From Allacma fusca (lineage: Eukaryota; Arthropoda; Collembola; Symphypleona; Sminthuridae), in the NCBI GenBank assembly GCA_947179485.1, contig OX359247.1, positions 14,608,588 through 14,672,587 on the forward strand: 64,000 nucleotides of DNA, written 5' to 3'. The translations under genes and the position numbers were made by a program. The notes below the pieces were generated by a model, which saw nothing but the letters and a program-made list of their open reading frames with translations, had not been told where the DNA came from and did not search any database. This document shows positions 1 through 12,659 of this stretch, one piece after another. Position 1 is the stretch's first letter. Each line of letters starts with the position of its first letter.

Positions 1-215
1 GTGTGGCATCTTTAAAATTCCAGGGAACAAAATAAAAATACGGCCCCTGGTATGAGTCCTCATGACTCATTATGAGTAAATTGCATATCACGTAAGGTTG
101 ACGGGTATTTAGTACAAAAATAGTCTGTCGGGTAAAGATTTTGGATGTGCCCGATTTGTTTCTTCGATTTTTTTCTATAATAATTAGTCAAATTGAAAAC
201 CTTAGGTCAAATTTA
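1..215. other. gene-free flank with possible old repeat
   Basis: No coding signal is visible. The stretch shares short motifs (ACGTAAGG near 91 and TGTCGGGTAAA near 126) with the inverted strand of 1440-1530. This hints that the transposon at 224-1342 landed inside an older, decayed inverted-repeat element. The matches are too short to be sure. Confidence 0.25.
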
Positions 216-223
216 CTCAGGAC

Positions 224-1342
224 CAGGGTTGCACAAATGAAAATGCCCTAGGTTTTATGCCTGCCCTCCTGAAAATGCCCTGAAAATGCCCAAAACGCCG
301 AAAATGCCCTGAAAATGCCTTACTCTGAAAATGCCCGGCATTTTGGTCATTTTCGGCAGGCATTTTGGGCATTTTGGGCATTTTTACAGAAACTTATACA
401 ATATGACCATTATTGCTCCTGTAACGAATATAAGGGAGTTTTTCATAGCATAATCAAACCCATCCACTTTTAGAAAATTTTAGAAGTACTTGATGTTAAA
501 AAAAGAATTTAATTAGTCTAATTCGTTACTTATGGCCAGTGGTTATTTCAATAATCCTTAAAAAAATTTAAGCCCCAACGGATTTGCAAACATTCAACGC
601 TGTACATTATTAAAAACTTTTGGATTTGGAAAGAACAATTTGCACAGTGCCAGGCCAGCATAAATTCCGTATTTTGATAATGGCTTGTAAAGTATAGACA
701 ATTTTACACTTTCATTAGATACATAAGATGCGACTGTTATAATATATGTCAAAACCTCCTTAGAAAATTTTGTGTCGACTTTGAAAATTGCATTTAATTA
801 GCCGTAGTAAACCAGTGTAATAATTCTAGGAGTCCAAAATGTAACAGTAAAATACATTTAGAAGCCGACGAGTTTTGAAACTCACAAACAAAGATATTTT
901 TAATCTTTTAACAACAACTGTTTTATCTTTTTGTGTTGCATCTTTGCCCGCACATGTTTGTTCTTGAAATCTAAATAATTCCAGACACGGTGTACAAGCG
1001 AATTTTTACAATAAAATAAGGAAAATAGAATAATAATTATTATTTTCCCATAAATAATAATAATTTTTTAACCTTCTTGGAAATATTTTGTTTCTATAAT
1101 TTTATCAGGTAATCCAGTTGAATATTAAAATTATTTGTAACATACTGTTTTGTGACTTATTTTGGTAAATTAGCAGGTGGCTAAAGCCATATATTTAAAA
1201 AATTGGTGCGAATATGCCGAAAATGCCTGCCCTAGGCTGAATATGCCCAAAATGCCCAAAGTGCCATAGATGCCCAAAATGCCATAGGGCATTTTGGGCA
1301 GGCATAATGCCGAAAATGCCATGGCATTTTCAATTGTGCAAC
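224..1342. mobile_element. hAT-like non-autonomous DNA transposon (MITE), 1.1 kb
   Basis: The left end reads CAGGGTTGCACAAATGAAAA. The right end, read in reverse, starts GTTGCACAATTGAAAATGCC, so the termini are inverted repeats; the right one lacks the outer four bases. The element is flanked on both sides by CTCAGGAC (216-223 and 1343-1350), an 8-base target-site duplication typical of hAT insertion. Both subterminal zones (about 240-390 and 1205-1335) are packed with copies of AAAATGCC/GGCATTTT in both orientations, as expected of transposase-binding arrays, which could also fold into hairpins. The AT-rich core (400-1200) has no open frame, so an autonomous relative must supply transposase. 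The superfamily call rests on the 8-base duplication and the CAGGG-like terminus only. Confidence 0.8.
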
Positions 1343-1350
1343 CTCAGGAC

Positions 1351-2884
1351 GTGTCTGTCTTGTACGAATATTGAAAGTTTCGATGTATTGCGGGCATTTG
1401 GTAAATTTTGTAGGGTAATTTCTTCTAGAAGTTCACTAGGTCATTTTCAGGTTTACCCGACAAATGTCCGGTAATTTTGCCCATTTCTTCCAGCTGTCGG
1501 GTGAATGTTTTCATCCCTCCTTACGTTTTTAATTTAAAGGTATCCGACGCGTCCTATCGTCTTATGTCGTATCCCAGCATTCTTTTCCTCCGTCTTTTAA
1601 ACATCAAGAACTGAATTACTTCATTGTATGATTGCCAAATATTTAAACCACCCATTTTGTTACAATTACAAATAAATATAAACCCACCCTACACATTTGT
1701 ACACACAAGTCCCTTGAATTAGTATTCGTAAAATTATTTTTCTAGGAAAGGTACATTTTACCATATTAAGATTAGTACTCTCAAATTAAACCCAACCCCA
1801 GCAGGGATAGTGCCACCCTGTTGATTTTTCCTGTACAACAATTTAAATGTAAGTAAAATAGTAAACAAAAATAAAATACAGGTAGCTCCTTAATAAGACA
1901 GATTGTACATAGTAACTACCTGTTTCTGCTATGGATATATATTTACAAATTCCACATACTTGGAATTAAGGGCAATGGTGCATGTTTTTACTATTCTCGT
2001 AGTACCCAGTTACCCAGACCTGCAAAAATAGATTGCTGGTTATAAGTACACTAGTGGCTATACACTGACAATGAAAAAGTCCCTTGCCCCTTGAGTCAGA
2101 ATAATAAACAGGATTATTATTGTTGCTATATTACTCCAAGCACGATGTTCTTTGGGTATGTGTAGTACTAGCCAATAGCATAAGCTCAGCTGAGAATAGT
2201 GAAGAGCCATTGGTTGAATACTTTCCCTCGCATTGCTTCTAAATATAAAGGACGAATAGTATTTAAGGGAGGAAAAACGCTCGCCTCTTGTTAACCGTTG
2301 AATATTTTGACGGAGGTAAAAGCCACGGACTGGAATCCTTTTGCCTTCAATCATCTACATACTGAAACAAAACACAGCAGTCCAGTCACAACTCCCAAGG
2401 AGGAAACGTCGGTTGAGAATATAGGGAACGCAGAGTTTGTGACAGTGATAGTATACAATAAAGGAAGCTTCCCCAACAGTTTGTCCGTTGATCCGTTGCT
2501 GTATAATAAACCAATCTGAAACTGTGGGTTGAAAGTGGAGTGAAAATCTGTTTTTTAGCCATTGATTTACTTACGTTGACCTAAGAAAATTAAGATAGTG
2601 GATAGTGTCGAACATTATAATCTATCATCGGTGTAATTTAATTTCGTTGCAAAATATTAACAATTAAGTAAGGACCGGAGATTGTTAATATTTTAGGTTC
2701 TATTGTCGCATCTGGAGGAACTTGAGCAGGTTAGTTTGCGGCAGTAGTTTTATATCTATATGCCAGCACTATTTGAAGTACTTTTGTGGATTGTGCGTTG
2801 TATGGTTAAAACTGACTGGAGGAGTGTTTAGATCGAAAGTGTCTTATGTTGAAATTTACTATCGTGCTTTTGTATTAATTTAGG
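1351..2884. other. gene-free stretch upstream of the PRC1 gene
   Basis: No convincing coding exon on either strand; the open frames here are short and lack ATG starts, splice context or recognisable sequence. The last part should hold the promoter and 5' untranslated exon of the PRC1 gene. A plausible non-coding first exon ends in GAGCAG at 2729 before GTTAGT, and an acceptor (TTAATTTAG) lies at 2875-2883, one base before the start codon. Confidence 0.4.
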
Positions 2885-5800
2885 ATGGCGACTGATGAGC
2901 AAGAATGGCAGGAAATATTCCAGCTGGCTAAATCCATCCGGGAACGGGTTGAGGAGCATTGTGGGAAGTATGACATCAGTGAGGATAACAGGATGAAGTG
3001 CCGGAAAGCAGTTTTTAAACACACGAAGGTTAGTTACTTGGAAATAAATTAAATGGAATGACATTAAAATGTGATGGCAGTTTTGGATTAATTAGTTTGT
3101 TATTTTTGCATTTTTAGAATCTTTATGATGGCATGAGCTCGGAATTGGACCGGAAGGAGTCTGAGCTTCAGGAGAAAATTAAGGATTTACTTCAGGAGAT
3201 TGCTCAGCTATCCCAGGATCTCGGACTGGAGCATTGCGTTGAGGATCTCCGACTCGCAGGGAAAACCCTTGTGGAGCGGGAGTTAACACTTTTAGATCAA
3301 GTGAAGGAGCTCCGTGCAGAGAAAGAGGTCCGAATGGCCAAATTCAACTGTTTGAGTGAGCAGGAGGCAATCCTTTGTGAACAGTTGTGTGAACCAAGGG
3401 CGGTAATCATATTTCAAGGGATTCCTCATGATGACCAGGTACGTTTTGCATATTTTAGCATAGTATTGGGTGTCCAGTAGTTTATCAAAGCATGCTTAAT
3501 TTGAATATGTTGATATGTAGGTCGCTGAGTTGGAAATCTCTGTTAGACATTTGAATGAACTGAAAAGGAAAAGAACTGAACAAATGGAAACCCTACAATC
3601 AGAAATTAACTTGTTGTTCACGGAATTGGAAAGAATCCCTGGGAATGCCCTGGAGAGAGAAGCAGTAGGCTCCAACCCACCTCAGCTTAGTTCAAGGAAT
3701 ATCGTCAATTTTCAGAAACTTAAAGACAGTCTCCAAACCCAAGCAGATGCTAATGAAGCTGAGGCAGAGAATTTGTGGAAGAAGATCCATGACTTATGGA
3801 GGAGACTGAAAACGGAGGAGGAGTATTGTCTGTCTATTCAAAATGCGTTAGTGGGCAGCAGGCCCAGTACTCTCAATGGGGTTAGTTATTTCTCTAATAC
3901 TTCCAAGGTTGAGCTGTCTTGTTTTTCTTGAATAATTAATAAGGTAATTTTTTCTTGTCCGCAGTTAAAGAAAGAGCTGGAGCGTTGTGAAGAAGAGAAA
4001 CGTCGGAATATGCAATCATTTATTCTGGAATTGAGAGTGGAACTTGAAGCTCTTTGGGAAAAATGCTATGCGAGTGGACAGGAGCGGACAGAATTCTTTG
4101 AAATGCAAAGCACTGACTTCTCGGAGGACCTCCTTACAGCTCACGAATGTGAAGTCACGAAATGGAAAAATTATTATAATAATAATGAAAAACTTTTAGA
4201 AACGGTACGGGGTAAACTTAGTCAAAGTAACTATTTAAACACCAGGTTTTGCCTTTCATGGTTTGAAAGAAACTCGTGCTGTGTATATAGTGATTTAACT
4301 TTTTTTTCAAATATGCTTTTTAAATTCCAGTTTGATCAGCGTGGGAGTGTTTGGGCCAAATGGTTAGAATTAGAAGCTATTGAAGACGACCCAGGGCGTT
4401 TATCCAATCGTGGCGGAGCACTTTTAAAACATGAAAAAGAAAAGAAGACCACGAAGAAACTCTTGGATAAAGCAGAATCAGAAATTCGCAAGCTAGCTGC
4501 TCAATATTTTAAAGACAACGGAACTCACTTTTGCATCCGAGGAACTCCCATAGTTAGTTACATTGACGACGAGAAGGCGTTTGCCGCTGAGGAGAGACAG
4601 GATAGAAAGAATTTGCGGGTACGTTGGCCGTATCCTACTTATCCCATATATACGATTGTACTGTACCTGCAGTGTCAAATTACTGCACTTATTGAGAGCA
4701 TTTTTCTGCATGAAAATTCTTTTCTTTTAATTTTCAAATTCTGTTGTTTGGTATTTGCTTTTGGTTTTAAATATGTGCACGAATAGCATGGGTTGGCATT
4801 TGGAAAATGATATTTAATGAAGTTAATTAAATTGTGTTATAACTGTAAATGCATTATATATTATGGTGATGAATTGTAGAAAAAACTAGCAGAAGAAACT
4901 AAATCTGGGACTCCAATGTCTCGCAAACGTCGAATGCCTGCAACTCCAGTTAGCTCGAAAAAACCCAACATGGGGAAGCCTCCAATACCATCCATGGCAA
5001 GCACCTTCACACGAACTCCTCAAGTAATTTTTTTTGTTTTAAGTTTGTACAAGTCAGTTTATAGATTCTGTTTGACGTTCGCTACGAGACTGTAGTTTAC
5101 AAACAAAGTCATCAATATTATGCATCAATTAATTAGGTGATTGCAACAAAGCAAACAGTAAAACCTATTTCTAAGTACGTTAAAAGTCGTATACTACTTC
5201 GTAAATCAATGGAACGGGTGCGGCGAGCTGGTCGGTCATACAACATCACGCCGTTGAGCTCCACAATATTAAACTCCACATCTACAGTAATCAGTGAGTT
5301 TTTTGATGGGAGGATGAATGAGTTTATATCTGATCTTACGAATGCAATTTCTGTGGTTTTGAGGACTTCTCTACAAGCATGATTATTTTGGGGGTTTAAG
5401 TTTAGGTTACACTTAATTATCTATCTCGAATGTGGCATGCAAAGATATTAGCGCATGTAATTCAATATCCTACGAGCATATGATTGGAAGTGGTTATCTG
5501 GTGATATTTAATCTAAGATGTAATGAATTCAAGAGTTATAATTTTGTACATAATAAAAATCTTTTTCTTTGCATAGAAGCAAAACCACCTAAAGGGGAAA
5601 CTACCAGGAACTCCTAGTGATCGGTCCAGGTTTAACTTAAGAAATGGGGACGATGGTGGTTTAATCTCGCCTGCCTCTACTTACTCTGAATTTACAGTGA
5701 GTACTTTATTGCAAAATGAAATATATTTATATTTAGTTTTGTTTTCCGTTGAATAATTACCTCATTTTAACCGTACTCTAAAACGCTATTTTGTGTGGTT

Positions 5801-5953
5801 TAGAATCATTTAAAATCAACAGGGCTGAGTTCTTCTATCATTCAACCCCTCGCTGCCCAGAATGGTCAGAGAACAGCTGGACGAAGAGATCAGCTACAAG
5901 CTGTTAAAATGACTACTCCAGCATCTGCGGCGGATTTTACCAATCAGTTTTAA
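2885..5953 (+). CDS. PRC1: PRC1/Ase1/MAP65-family microtubule bundler (protein regulator of cytokinesis 1)
   Basis: Nine coding exons: 2885-3028, 3118-3438, 3521-3880, 3965-4204, 4331-4618, 4880-5023, 5137-5286, 5577-5696 and 5804-5953, giving 638 aa (human PRC1 is about 620). All join in frame with GT-AG introns, and all eight introns are phase 0. The N-terminal half is heptad-rich coiled coil, the dimerisation rod of the family. The microtubule-binding spectrin-like region shows ELRVELEALWEKCYASG (about 297-313) and the family hallmark DDPGRLSNRGGALLKHEKEK (374-393). The C-terminal part from residue 452 on is basic, Ser/Thr/Pro-rich and presumably disordered, with TP sites that could be mitotic kinase targets. 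Family members crosslink antiparallel microtubules at the spindle midzone and recruit kinesin-4 and centralspindlin for cytokinesis (Drosophila homologue: feo). The start is the first ATG after an acceptor. Confidence 0.93.
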
Positions 5954-8441
5954 TGTTTTATAATGAATACTATCTTGTCAAGTTGCTTTTAGTATTTTTT
6001 GATGTAATAATTTTAATTCTACAATATTCTGCAACTCTGATTGAAAGGAGTTTTGTCTCCGACTTTTGAAACCAAACACAACACAACTATATCCCCTACC
6101 CACACCTCGAGGATTCATTACAAATAAATTGTTTTCACCGAGTTTCAATAATAATTTCTCCACCCCTTTTTTGTAATTTTATTATAGAAAACTTTTAACC
6201 TCGGCTTCATCGTATATTTTTGTAAAATCCTAGGTACTTTCATATTTCAACAAACTTATAAACCCTCCGCATTTTATTGTTACCTGTAACTATAATTTTA
6301 ATTTTGTATTGAAACATTTCGTATATTGTTTTAGATTTACTAATTAATCAGATATGTTGCAATCTAAATATCAATGTCTTAATTTGTATTCCTCTTCAAC
6401 CCGTTATTGCATAATATTACGATTGTCTGTACAGCGTAGATAAGTTTGACTTTCTCTTAATCAAAGTTCAGCTTCATAGGTATTTTAGCAAGTGGAGTGG
6501 TTCTGTATTAGTTTCCTATTTTTGTACAAGTTCCAAGTCCTCCGAAAGATGTTTCTCTGACAGCTTGTCATTATCATTGGCATTTTTATTATTATATTTA
6601 TAGATTTTTTATCGCCGCTTTCACTATGATGATGCACCCTGATCTATTTATATCCTACAAGTAAAGTGAAACAAGTACTCAGCTCGACCCCTATACAGCA
6701 TTTAATTTTTCTCATGTAAGTAATATTGTACAACACACGCGCTGGAAAATGTTAATAAATAGTCGAATTAATTTGTAACGTTTCCATTATATACACAACA
6801 GAGTAAGACTTAAATTTAATCCCTTCCTTCAGAAGAAATTATTGTTACAATTGGATTGCAAACTTATTGGCTAGAAATTACAGTGGGACTTTACCACCTC
6901 ATGGGATTTTTCTCACAGCTCACCACAGTTGAATTTGTAAATTAAAACAGTAGATATGTCACCAGTATGATTATGATCATAGATAGAAGCTATAGTCCCT
7001 ATAAAGTAAGTAACTATTTTACTATGGTAGTACTTACTTACTTAAATATACTTATTGATTCCTCATACTTCACAATTTCGTTCGAAGGCTTTAAAATTAA
7101 ACAATCTGATGCAAAGATACTTGCATCTACACCATACTCCATCTACAGACAGATTGAAATCTTCCTAACTCTCTGCCCTCTACATGGTCCGAGTTTTAAT
7201 CAAGACTTATTAGAGCACTTTAACTCGAGCGTATATACACATACGAAGGTTTGTGTTGTTGAGGGCTGACTGCACTGCTGACTGCATCCATAGTAGTAGT
7301 ACTACATGCACGCATTGGCACTTTGGCACACACAGCAGGAGTAGCAGCAGCAGGCCTTGGTTAAATCAAATCAACCGTATCAACATACTTGAGCCCCAGC
7401 AGCAGCAGCAAGCAAGGAAGAGCAAGCAGCATTGCTATGCATGCAGTATACTATACAGTATGATTTAAAAGTCCGCCGCTGTATAAATATAGTTTACTTT
7501 TTTTTTACTCAAACAAACTCGAAAAAGACTCAAGCAAAAGCTAAAAGCTTCATAAAGCATGTAGCATATACTTCCATTGTGGAACTCAGGAATTAATTTG
7601 TGAAATCCCCAAGAGCGTAAGTTGAGCCCACTACTGGGAATTAATTACTTTTATAATTGGTTTCTATTGATTAATATTTTTTTCATCGCCTGAGAAGCTT
7701 TTCGATAGTAGTGGTGTGAAAGTGTGAAATATTATTAGAGATTTTATTTCGTATCAAAATACATCTTGTAGAGTTCCTCTAGATTAGCTTCCTTCGTAAA
7801 AGTTTCGGTAATTAAAAACGCAATAGGGAGATTAAAGTGACGTGAGTGTCTATTTCATGCATGACTTTGTTCCCTTTATTTCCCAGTTTATTTTTAACAT
7901 GTGAAATGTTTGTGCTAATTGAGTACTTGTTAGCGACTCCTTGACTATATTTAATAACAAGAGGGAGAGAGGGATTTCAAGTCTGAATTTTAAAAGGATA
8001 TTTTTTAATAATTTTTATTTTGCATTAGACTGGAGTCCGAAGTTGAGTGTGCTGTGAAGTTAACATGTTGATTGGGATGTTTGAAGGATTGAGGGAGTTT
8101 AATATTAAGGATGTTAATTTTTGTGGAATTTGGCTTATTGTAGTATTATTCAAAAATTTTGTAATCAAGATGTAATTGGGGTTTGAAGTGGAACTGGAGT
8201 TGGAATTTTGTGATTCGTTTGTAGGAATATAAGTATTTGGTTGATAGTCAGCCAGCGATTGAAGTTAGAAGTAAACAGAGGAGAGGAGTATGAGCTTGAG
8301 GTGGGGAAAAAATTAGGTAAACTTAATTAACATTTTGGCGGTTAAATTGTAATGATGCCTGTGGTTTGAATGCATTCCAGGTGCTCTTGTTATTGCTGGT
8401 TGTTGGAGTAGCATCCCACATTGGTATTAAATTGCTTTCAG
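5954..8441. other. PRC1 3' untranslated region and intergenic spacer
   Basis: The start is AT-rich 3' untranslated sequence with a first AATAAA at 6123-6128. From there to about 8440 I see no coding exon. Short CAG-rich stretches occur at 7337-7430 without a supported frame. The 3' end should contain the promoter and an untranslated exon of the next gene: a good acceptor (ATTGCTTTCAG) ends at 8441. Confidence 0.4.
6123..6128 (+). terminator. candidate poly(A) signal of PRC1
   Basis: First canonical AATAAA downstream of the stop codon, 170 bases away. Another AATAAA lies near 6752. Which one is used cannot be told from sequence. Confidence 0.3.
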
Positions 8442-8498
8442 GACAGGGAGTCGGAGGGTCATCAAGGACATACCAGAGCCGGAGTGATAAGAATTGCG

Positions 8499-10409
8499 AT
8501 GCCCAGTAAAAAGAAAAAATATAATGCTAGATTTCCGCCTGTAAGTGACGAAATGTTTCTCATAACATATGTTATGGTTTAGAGTTGTGTACTGGTTGAT
8601 GGTATTTGTGAGGATGAGTAATTATTGTTATAAAACTTTTTTTTGGAAAGTTGTTTCTGAGTATGTATGTTAGACATGTGTTTTGTTTATTTGACTGAAA
8701 AGTCATTGGGGACGGGAGGGGAGGACGGGAAATGTTGGGAATGTCATTATCCGTTGCGATAGTTTAAGGAGATATTTTTTTTATTGCAGGCTCGGATCAA
8801 GAAGATAATGCAAAGTGATGAAGATGTAGGGAAAGTGGCCCAAGCAGTTCCTGTCATCATCTATATCCTTCTCATACAATACACAAATACATATATGTAG
8901 TTTTAATGGCTTCAAAACTTTGTTCGGTCGTTGTATTGTGGACTGGTGGTTATTATCGACTATGTTCAAGGCTATTGATTTAGTGTTGTGTGTGATACTA
9001 GTGTACGCTGCTGTGTTCCTAGTAGTCGGACTTTAGTTTTATGGTGTAGGCTACTTCGCTTTTCCGCTTGGTGTTTATTTGGTAGCTTTCATAGAGAGCC
9101 TGGTTTGTTCCCATGTAGGATGTATCTTTTCCCAAAATGAATGGTTGTTGGGTCAGCGTGTATACATCTGGGTATCTGGTTAGTGGCTAGTGGCAATTAC
9201 AAATGCTTTTAATGGTGCTTGGAATTACGATCAGATTTTGCATTGGTTAGTCATGATGGAGGGATATCGCTTGTTGTAAATTCAGGTGACCTTTTCATCA
9301 CCAAATGTGTTAAATGTTGTGTTGTTTCGTTTGCACAAGCACAGTAAGTTTGAGTTTAATTGTGCTTTTCAATGCGTGTCGATATTTATCTAGCTTCCTG
9401 TTGTTGCATCTATGGTTTATATTATAAAATTAAAATGCCTTAAAGGAGGCATTTAGTGAAACATTTATTGCAACAATTTTCCTTAACGAAATGTTTACCT
9501 CGAGCTCTAGAACTCTTTGTGGAATCTTTGTTGAAGAAAGCCGAAGTTGTTACTCAAGCCAGGAATGCCAAAACGTTAACGCCATCGCATTTGTAAGTTT
9601 AAAATGCATTATTCTAAATTTCAATTGTATATGGAATATGGAGATATTTATGCATCTGTGTTCACCGGTTTTAAAAGAATAATGGAATCCTTGTCTTGAA
9701 CTTCGTAAATCACAAAATTATTTTATTCAGTTTTGTATGTTGCTTGTTGGAACTTATTCACAGAAAGCAATGCATCATGAGCGAGCAGCGGTTCGACTTT
9801 CTGCGTGACCTAGTATCGTCAATCTCAGATGTACAAGGAGAAGAAGACGGACAAGATCCAATAACACCAAGACCAACTCCCACCATAGAGCACCCTTTCG
9901 TATTCCAGTCACAAACCCAAGGACCATCAACCTCCACCTCAGGGCCATCCGACCAACAGCAGCAGCCACAGCAACAACAACAGCAACATCCAACCGAAAT
10001 GCCGGAGTACATGATGAGCTTACCAAATCAGCTTCAACAGCATTACATTAAGCAGGATGAAATTACGACAAAATCTGAACAACTGTATCTACCCATGTCA
10101 AGTCCTGCACAACCCTCAGCCATGACAAGTGGTCATCATCACTACCCGCTGATGTCGTCACAACCGGCAATGCTTAATGCAACTCCAAATAATATTCCTT
10201 ACATTCCAGGGCCCTCCACCAATCATCCGCACCATGAGCACCCCCAGCCACCAACACAATCCCAGCACTTCTACTATAGTCAGTATGATAATAGTAATGG
10301 CAATGTTAAAATTGAAGCTGTTAGCACTAATGATGCCAGACTGTACCCCGAACATGTTGGGGAACATTCAGGGTATGAGTATAACCGCGATCACTCTCAT
10401 CATTATTAA
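8499..10409 (+). CDS. DRAP1: NC2-alpha / DRAP1, histone-fold subunit of the NC2 (Dr1-DRAP1) TBP corepressor
   Basis: Four exons: 8499-8540, 8790-8862, 9499-9592 and 9764-10409; 284 aa. The N-terminus [14 protein letters not shown] continues into a histone fold (about residues 10-85) that matches the human protein closely: [46 protein letters not shown] and FDFLRDLV are all recognisable. NC2-alpha pairs with NC2-beta (Dr1) as an H2A/H2B-like dimer that clamps TBP on DNA and blocks TFIIA/TFIIB. The tail after residue 100 differs from vertebrates: rich in Gln, Pro, Ser and His, with a broken polyglutamine run (about 10015-coded side near 9950-9990). The first and last introns are GT-AG; the second is a U12-type AT-AC intron (own entry). 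Exon 1 begins after an untranslated acceptor at 8441. The histone-fold identity is certain; the role of the tail is unknown. Confidence 0.95.
8863..9498 (+). other. U12-type AT-AC intron inside the NC2-alpha gene
   Basis: The intron starts ATATCCTT directly after the exon end ATCATCT, matching the minor-spliceosome 5' site consensus. It ends TTTAC. A branch-site match, TTCCTTAAC, lies at 9479-9487, leaving about 12 bases from the branch adenosine to the 3' end, as the minor spliceosome requires. Joining 8862 to 9499 restores the conserved VIISRALELF of the histone fold in phase 1. No GT-AG choice restores it. Removal would need U11/U12/U4atac/U6atac snRNPs, and such introns are often spliced slowly, so they can limit expression. 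Confidence 0.93.
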
Positions 10410-10761
10410 AATAAGTATCTAACTTTTCAATTTTCCATTACTAATTGTAAGTAAGCGTTTTGTAATATCTTTAAGACTCTTGTTTTTGTAACAGATTTGT
10501 TCAGCCCGTGTGTTATTGTTAATTCGCCGATGTTATACTTTTACAACAAAACAGTGTACATATAGAGTGTGCGTACGTTAGATGTCAGGAGTGAGTGGAT
10601 TACATGTTATTATTCCTAGCAGTTTGTCTCCTTTCTAGTTAGAAAGTATATCAGAATGGTTCAAATATTCGTTAAAAGTTAAAGCAAGTAATTTTAGCAA
10701 TTATTTGTTCACTGTGTAAAAGTCGTAAGTACGTTAAAGAATGCAAGCATTTCGTAACCTT

Positions 10762-10767
10762 AATAAA
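10762..10767 (+). terminator. candidate poly(A) signal of NC2-alpha
   Basis: AATAAA about 350 bases past the stop codon, within a T-rich context. It is the first canonical hexamer after the coding end. Confidence 0.4.
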
Positions 10768-12659
10768 CTCAGCACGGTGGTACTTCATATTCTTACTGTT
10801 TTCATGATTTCTATAAGATCAGTAAATTGTTCTTTACAGCACCAAGACTCATCAGCATAGTATGGAGTATGCTGCAGACACAGGCTAGACCGAAAAAAAG
10901 ATTTCTCGATTGTATATTATAATTATTATTAATTACAATTTTGTGTGCTTTATTTTCTTTAATCTATGCAAGCGGAATTTTCACGGTGAAGCCTTTCGTT
11001 TCCCCTAATCCTTTGCCTGTTTTAATGAAAACTTACAAGCATGTCGTGACTTCAACAGCTCTGGTACTACACTCCACTTCTTAAATGTGGTTCCCAGAAA
11101 GAATCTCTGATTTGAGCTAGAGTAAGAACGCATTTGGTCCAAATTTCATAGAAGGCAGTGTGAATTTCACTTTTAACGAAGATTTGGGGTAAATTGACCC
11201 AATAAATTCATAACATGTACTCAAGTAACATATCAAATAAATTATTTTGTACCAGAAATAATGAAAAAACATGCAAAATTTCCTAAATGCGAAATTTTTG
11301 TATATTATGGCTCTTTTGCACAAGTTTTCCCTTTTTATCAGGAAAGAGATTCTTATCCTTAATGCAAAAAATTTGGATTCTGCATAGAAATCTACATGCT
11401 GATTTACTGTTAGTAATAATGTACATTGTGAAAGCTGTACTCTATATCATTGTAAGCTTCATGAGCATTGTTCCCAAATTGGAAATATTTGATTATAATT
11501 ACAAACAAAACAAGTAATTACTCTTTAATAGATCATTTTAAACGTAAGGCTGATGTACGCAATACGTAAATGTCTTCGAAAAGGGGTATATAATAGGGTA
11601 AACTTCACCACATACAGTACAAAATCAGGGCACTCTTTCAAGTCGAACTAATTACCTAACCCTTACTGTCCGATAGGCCTACGCCTACACACCACGATAT
11701 TGATGTTCCAGTGGATGATAAAAGGTAATAGTTGAGATTAAGAGTTGAAGCAGGTTACAGTACTCCTGTAAATAAATTATACTGGCTACTTCCTTAATAA
11801 AGAAAGTTACTTTTTAATTTCATTATTTCTGATCAATTTTATAAAGTCTTTTATTTTGCAGTTTTTATAAAGGCATGATTGTGTGCCAGGCTGGTACAGT
11901 TTACTATTGGTATACCAAATGGGGCATATAATTTTCATCATAATTGTCTGATATCGTTACCAGATTATACAGGATTAACTGAAATGCAACTTTTTCAGCA
12001 AAAAATGTTATTTCACCTCTATGAACGTCTGTATTGACCCTTTTATTTTAAAAACTAAAAAGGAAAATCAAACAAATTTGTAAAAAAATTGCGAATATTT
12101 GTTACACTGATAACATAACATAAGTTGCATTTGCCCCACATTTAAATAAATGTGTAAACCTCCTACTTTCTGTGTGGTCCGAAGTGAATCAAAACCAAAA
12201 TATCCATAAACAAAGCTAAACGCTAAACTTGGATTTTTTACTCAAAATTTTTGACATCACTTAAAAGTTATGATTTAGGGATTTGATAATCTCGGAGTCC
12301 TTGTTTGCACTACTTGTACGTTTCAGGTTAGAATTAAATAAACATAAGAGATAAAGCTGTATGTAGTAGTAATTGTATAATATAATAATACGCGAGTGTC
12401 GCGGGGCAATATTAGTAGTAGTGGGTTCCTTATTAATAAATTAATTGTGGGTACACCTTGTTGAGCACATGTGAACACATGCAACTACAGCAAATACCTG
12501 TTAGGTTTGAGCAATTGTCTAATTGGTGTTACAGGGCAATAATAGGGAAAATTTTAGTTTTTACTTTCACACCCCTCGGGTATTAACAGTAGATCAGTGA
12601 GCTATGTAATGTATCAACATCAACGCATTTTTTGTTTTTTACCATTTCTTTGTTGTTTA

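Noticed and set aside
2058..2354. 98-codon minus-strand frame upstream of PRC1
   Set aside because: No family resemblance, and it overlaps a non-ATG plus-strand frame; treated as chance.
7253..7468. CAG-rich open frame between PRC1 and NC2-alpha
   Set aside because: Short, with CAG patches as the only feature and no splice or homology support.
9758..10026. Cysteine- and valine-rich minus-strand frames opposite the NC2-alpha tail
   Set aside because: They are reverse shadows of the polyglutamine codons in the real exon.
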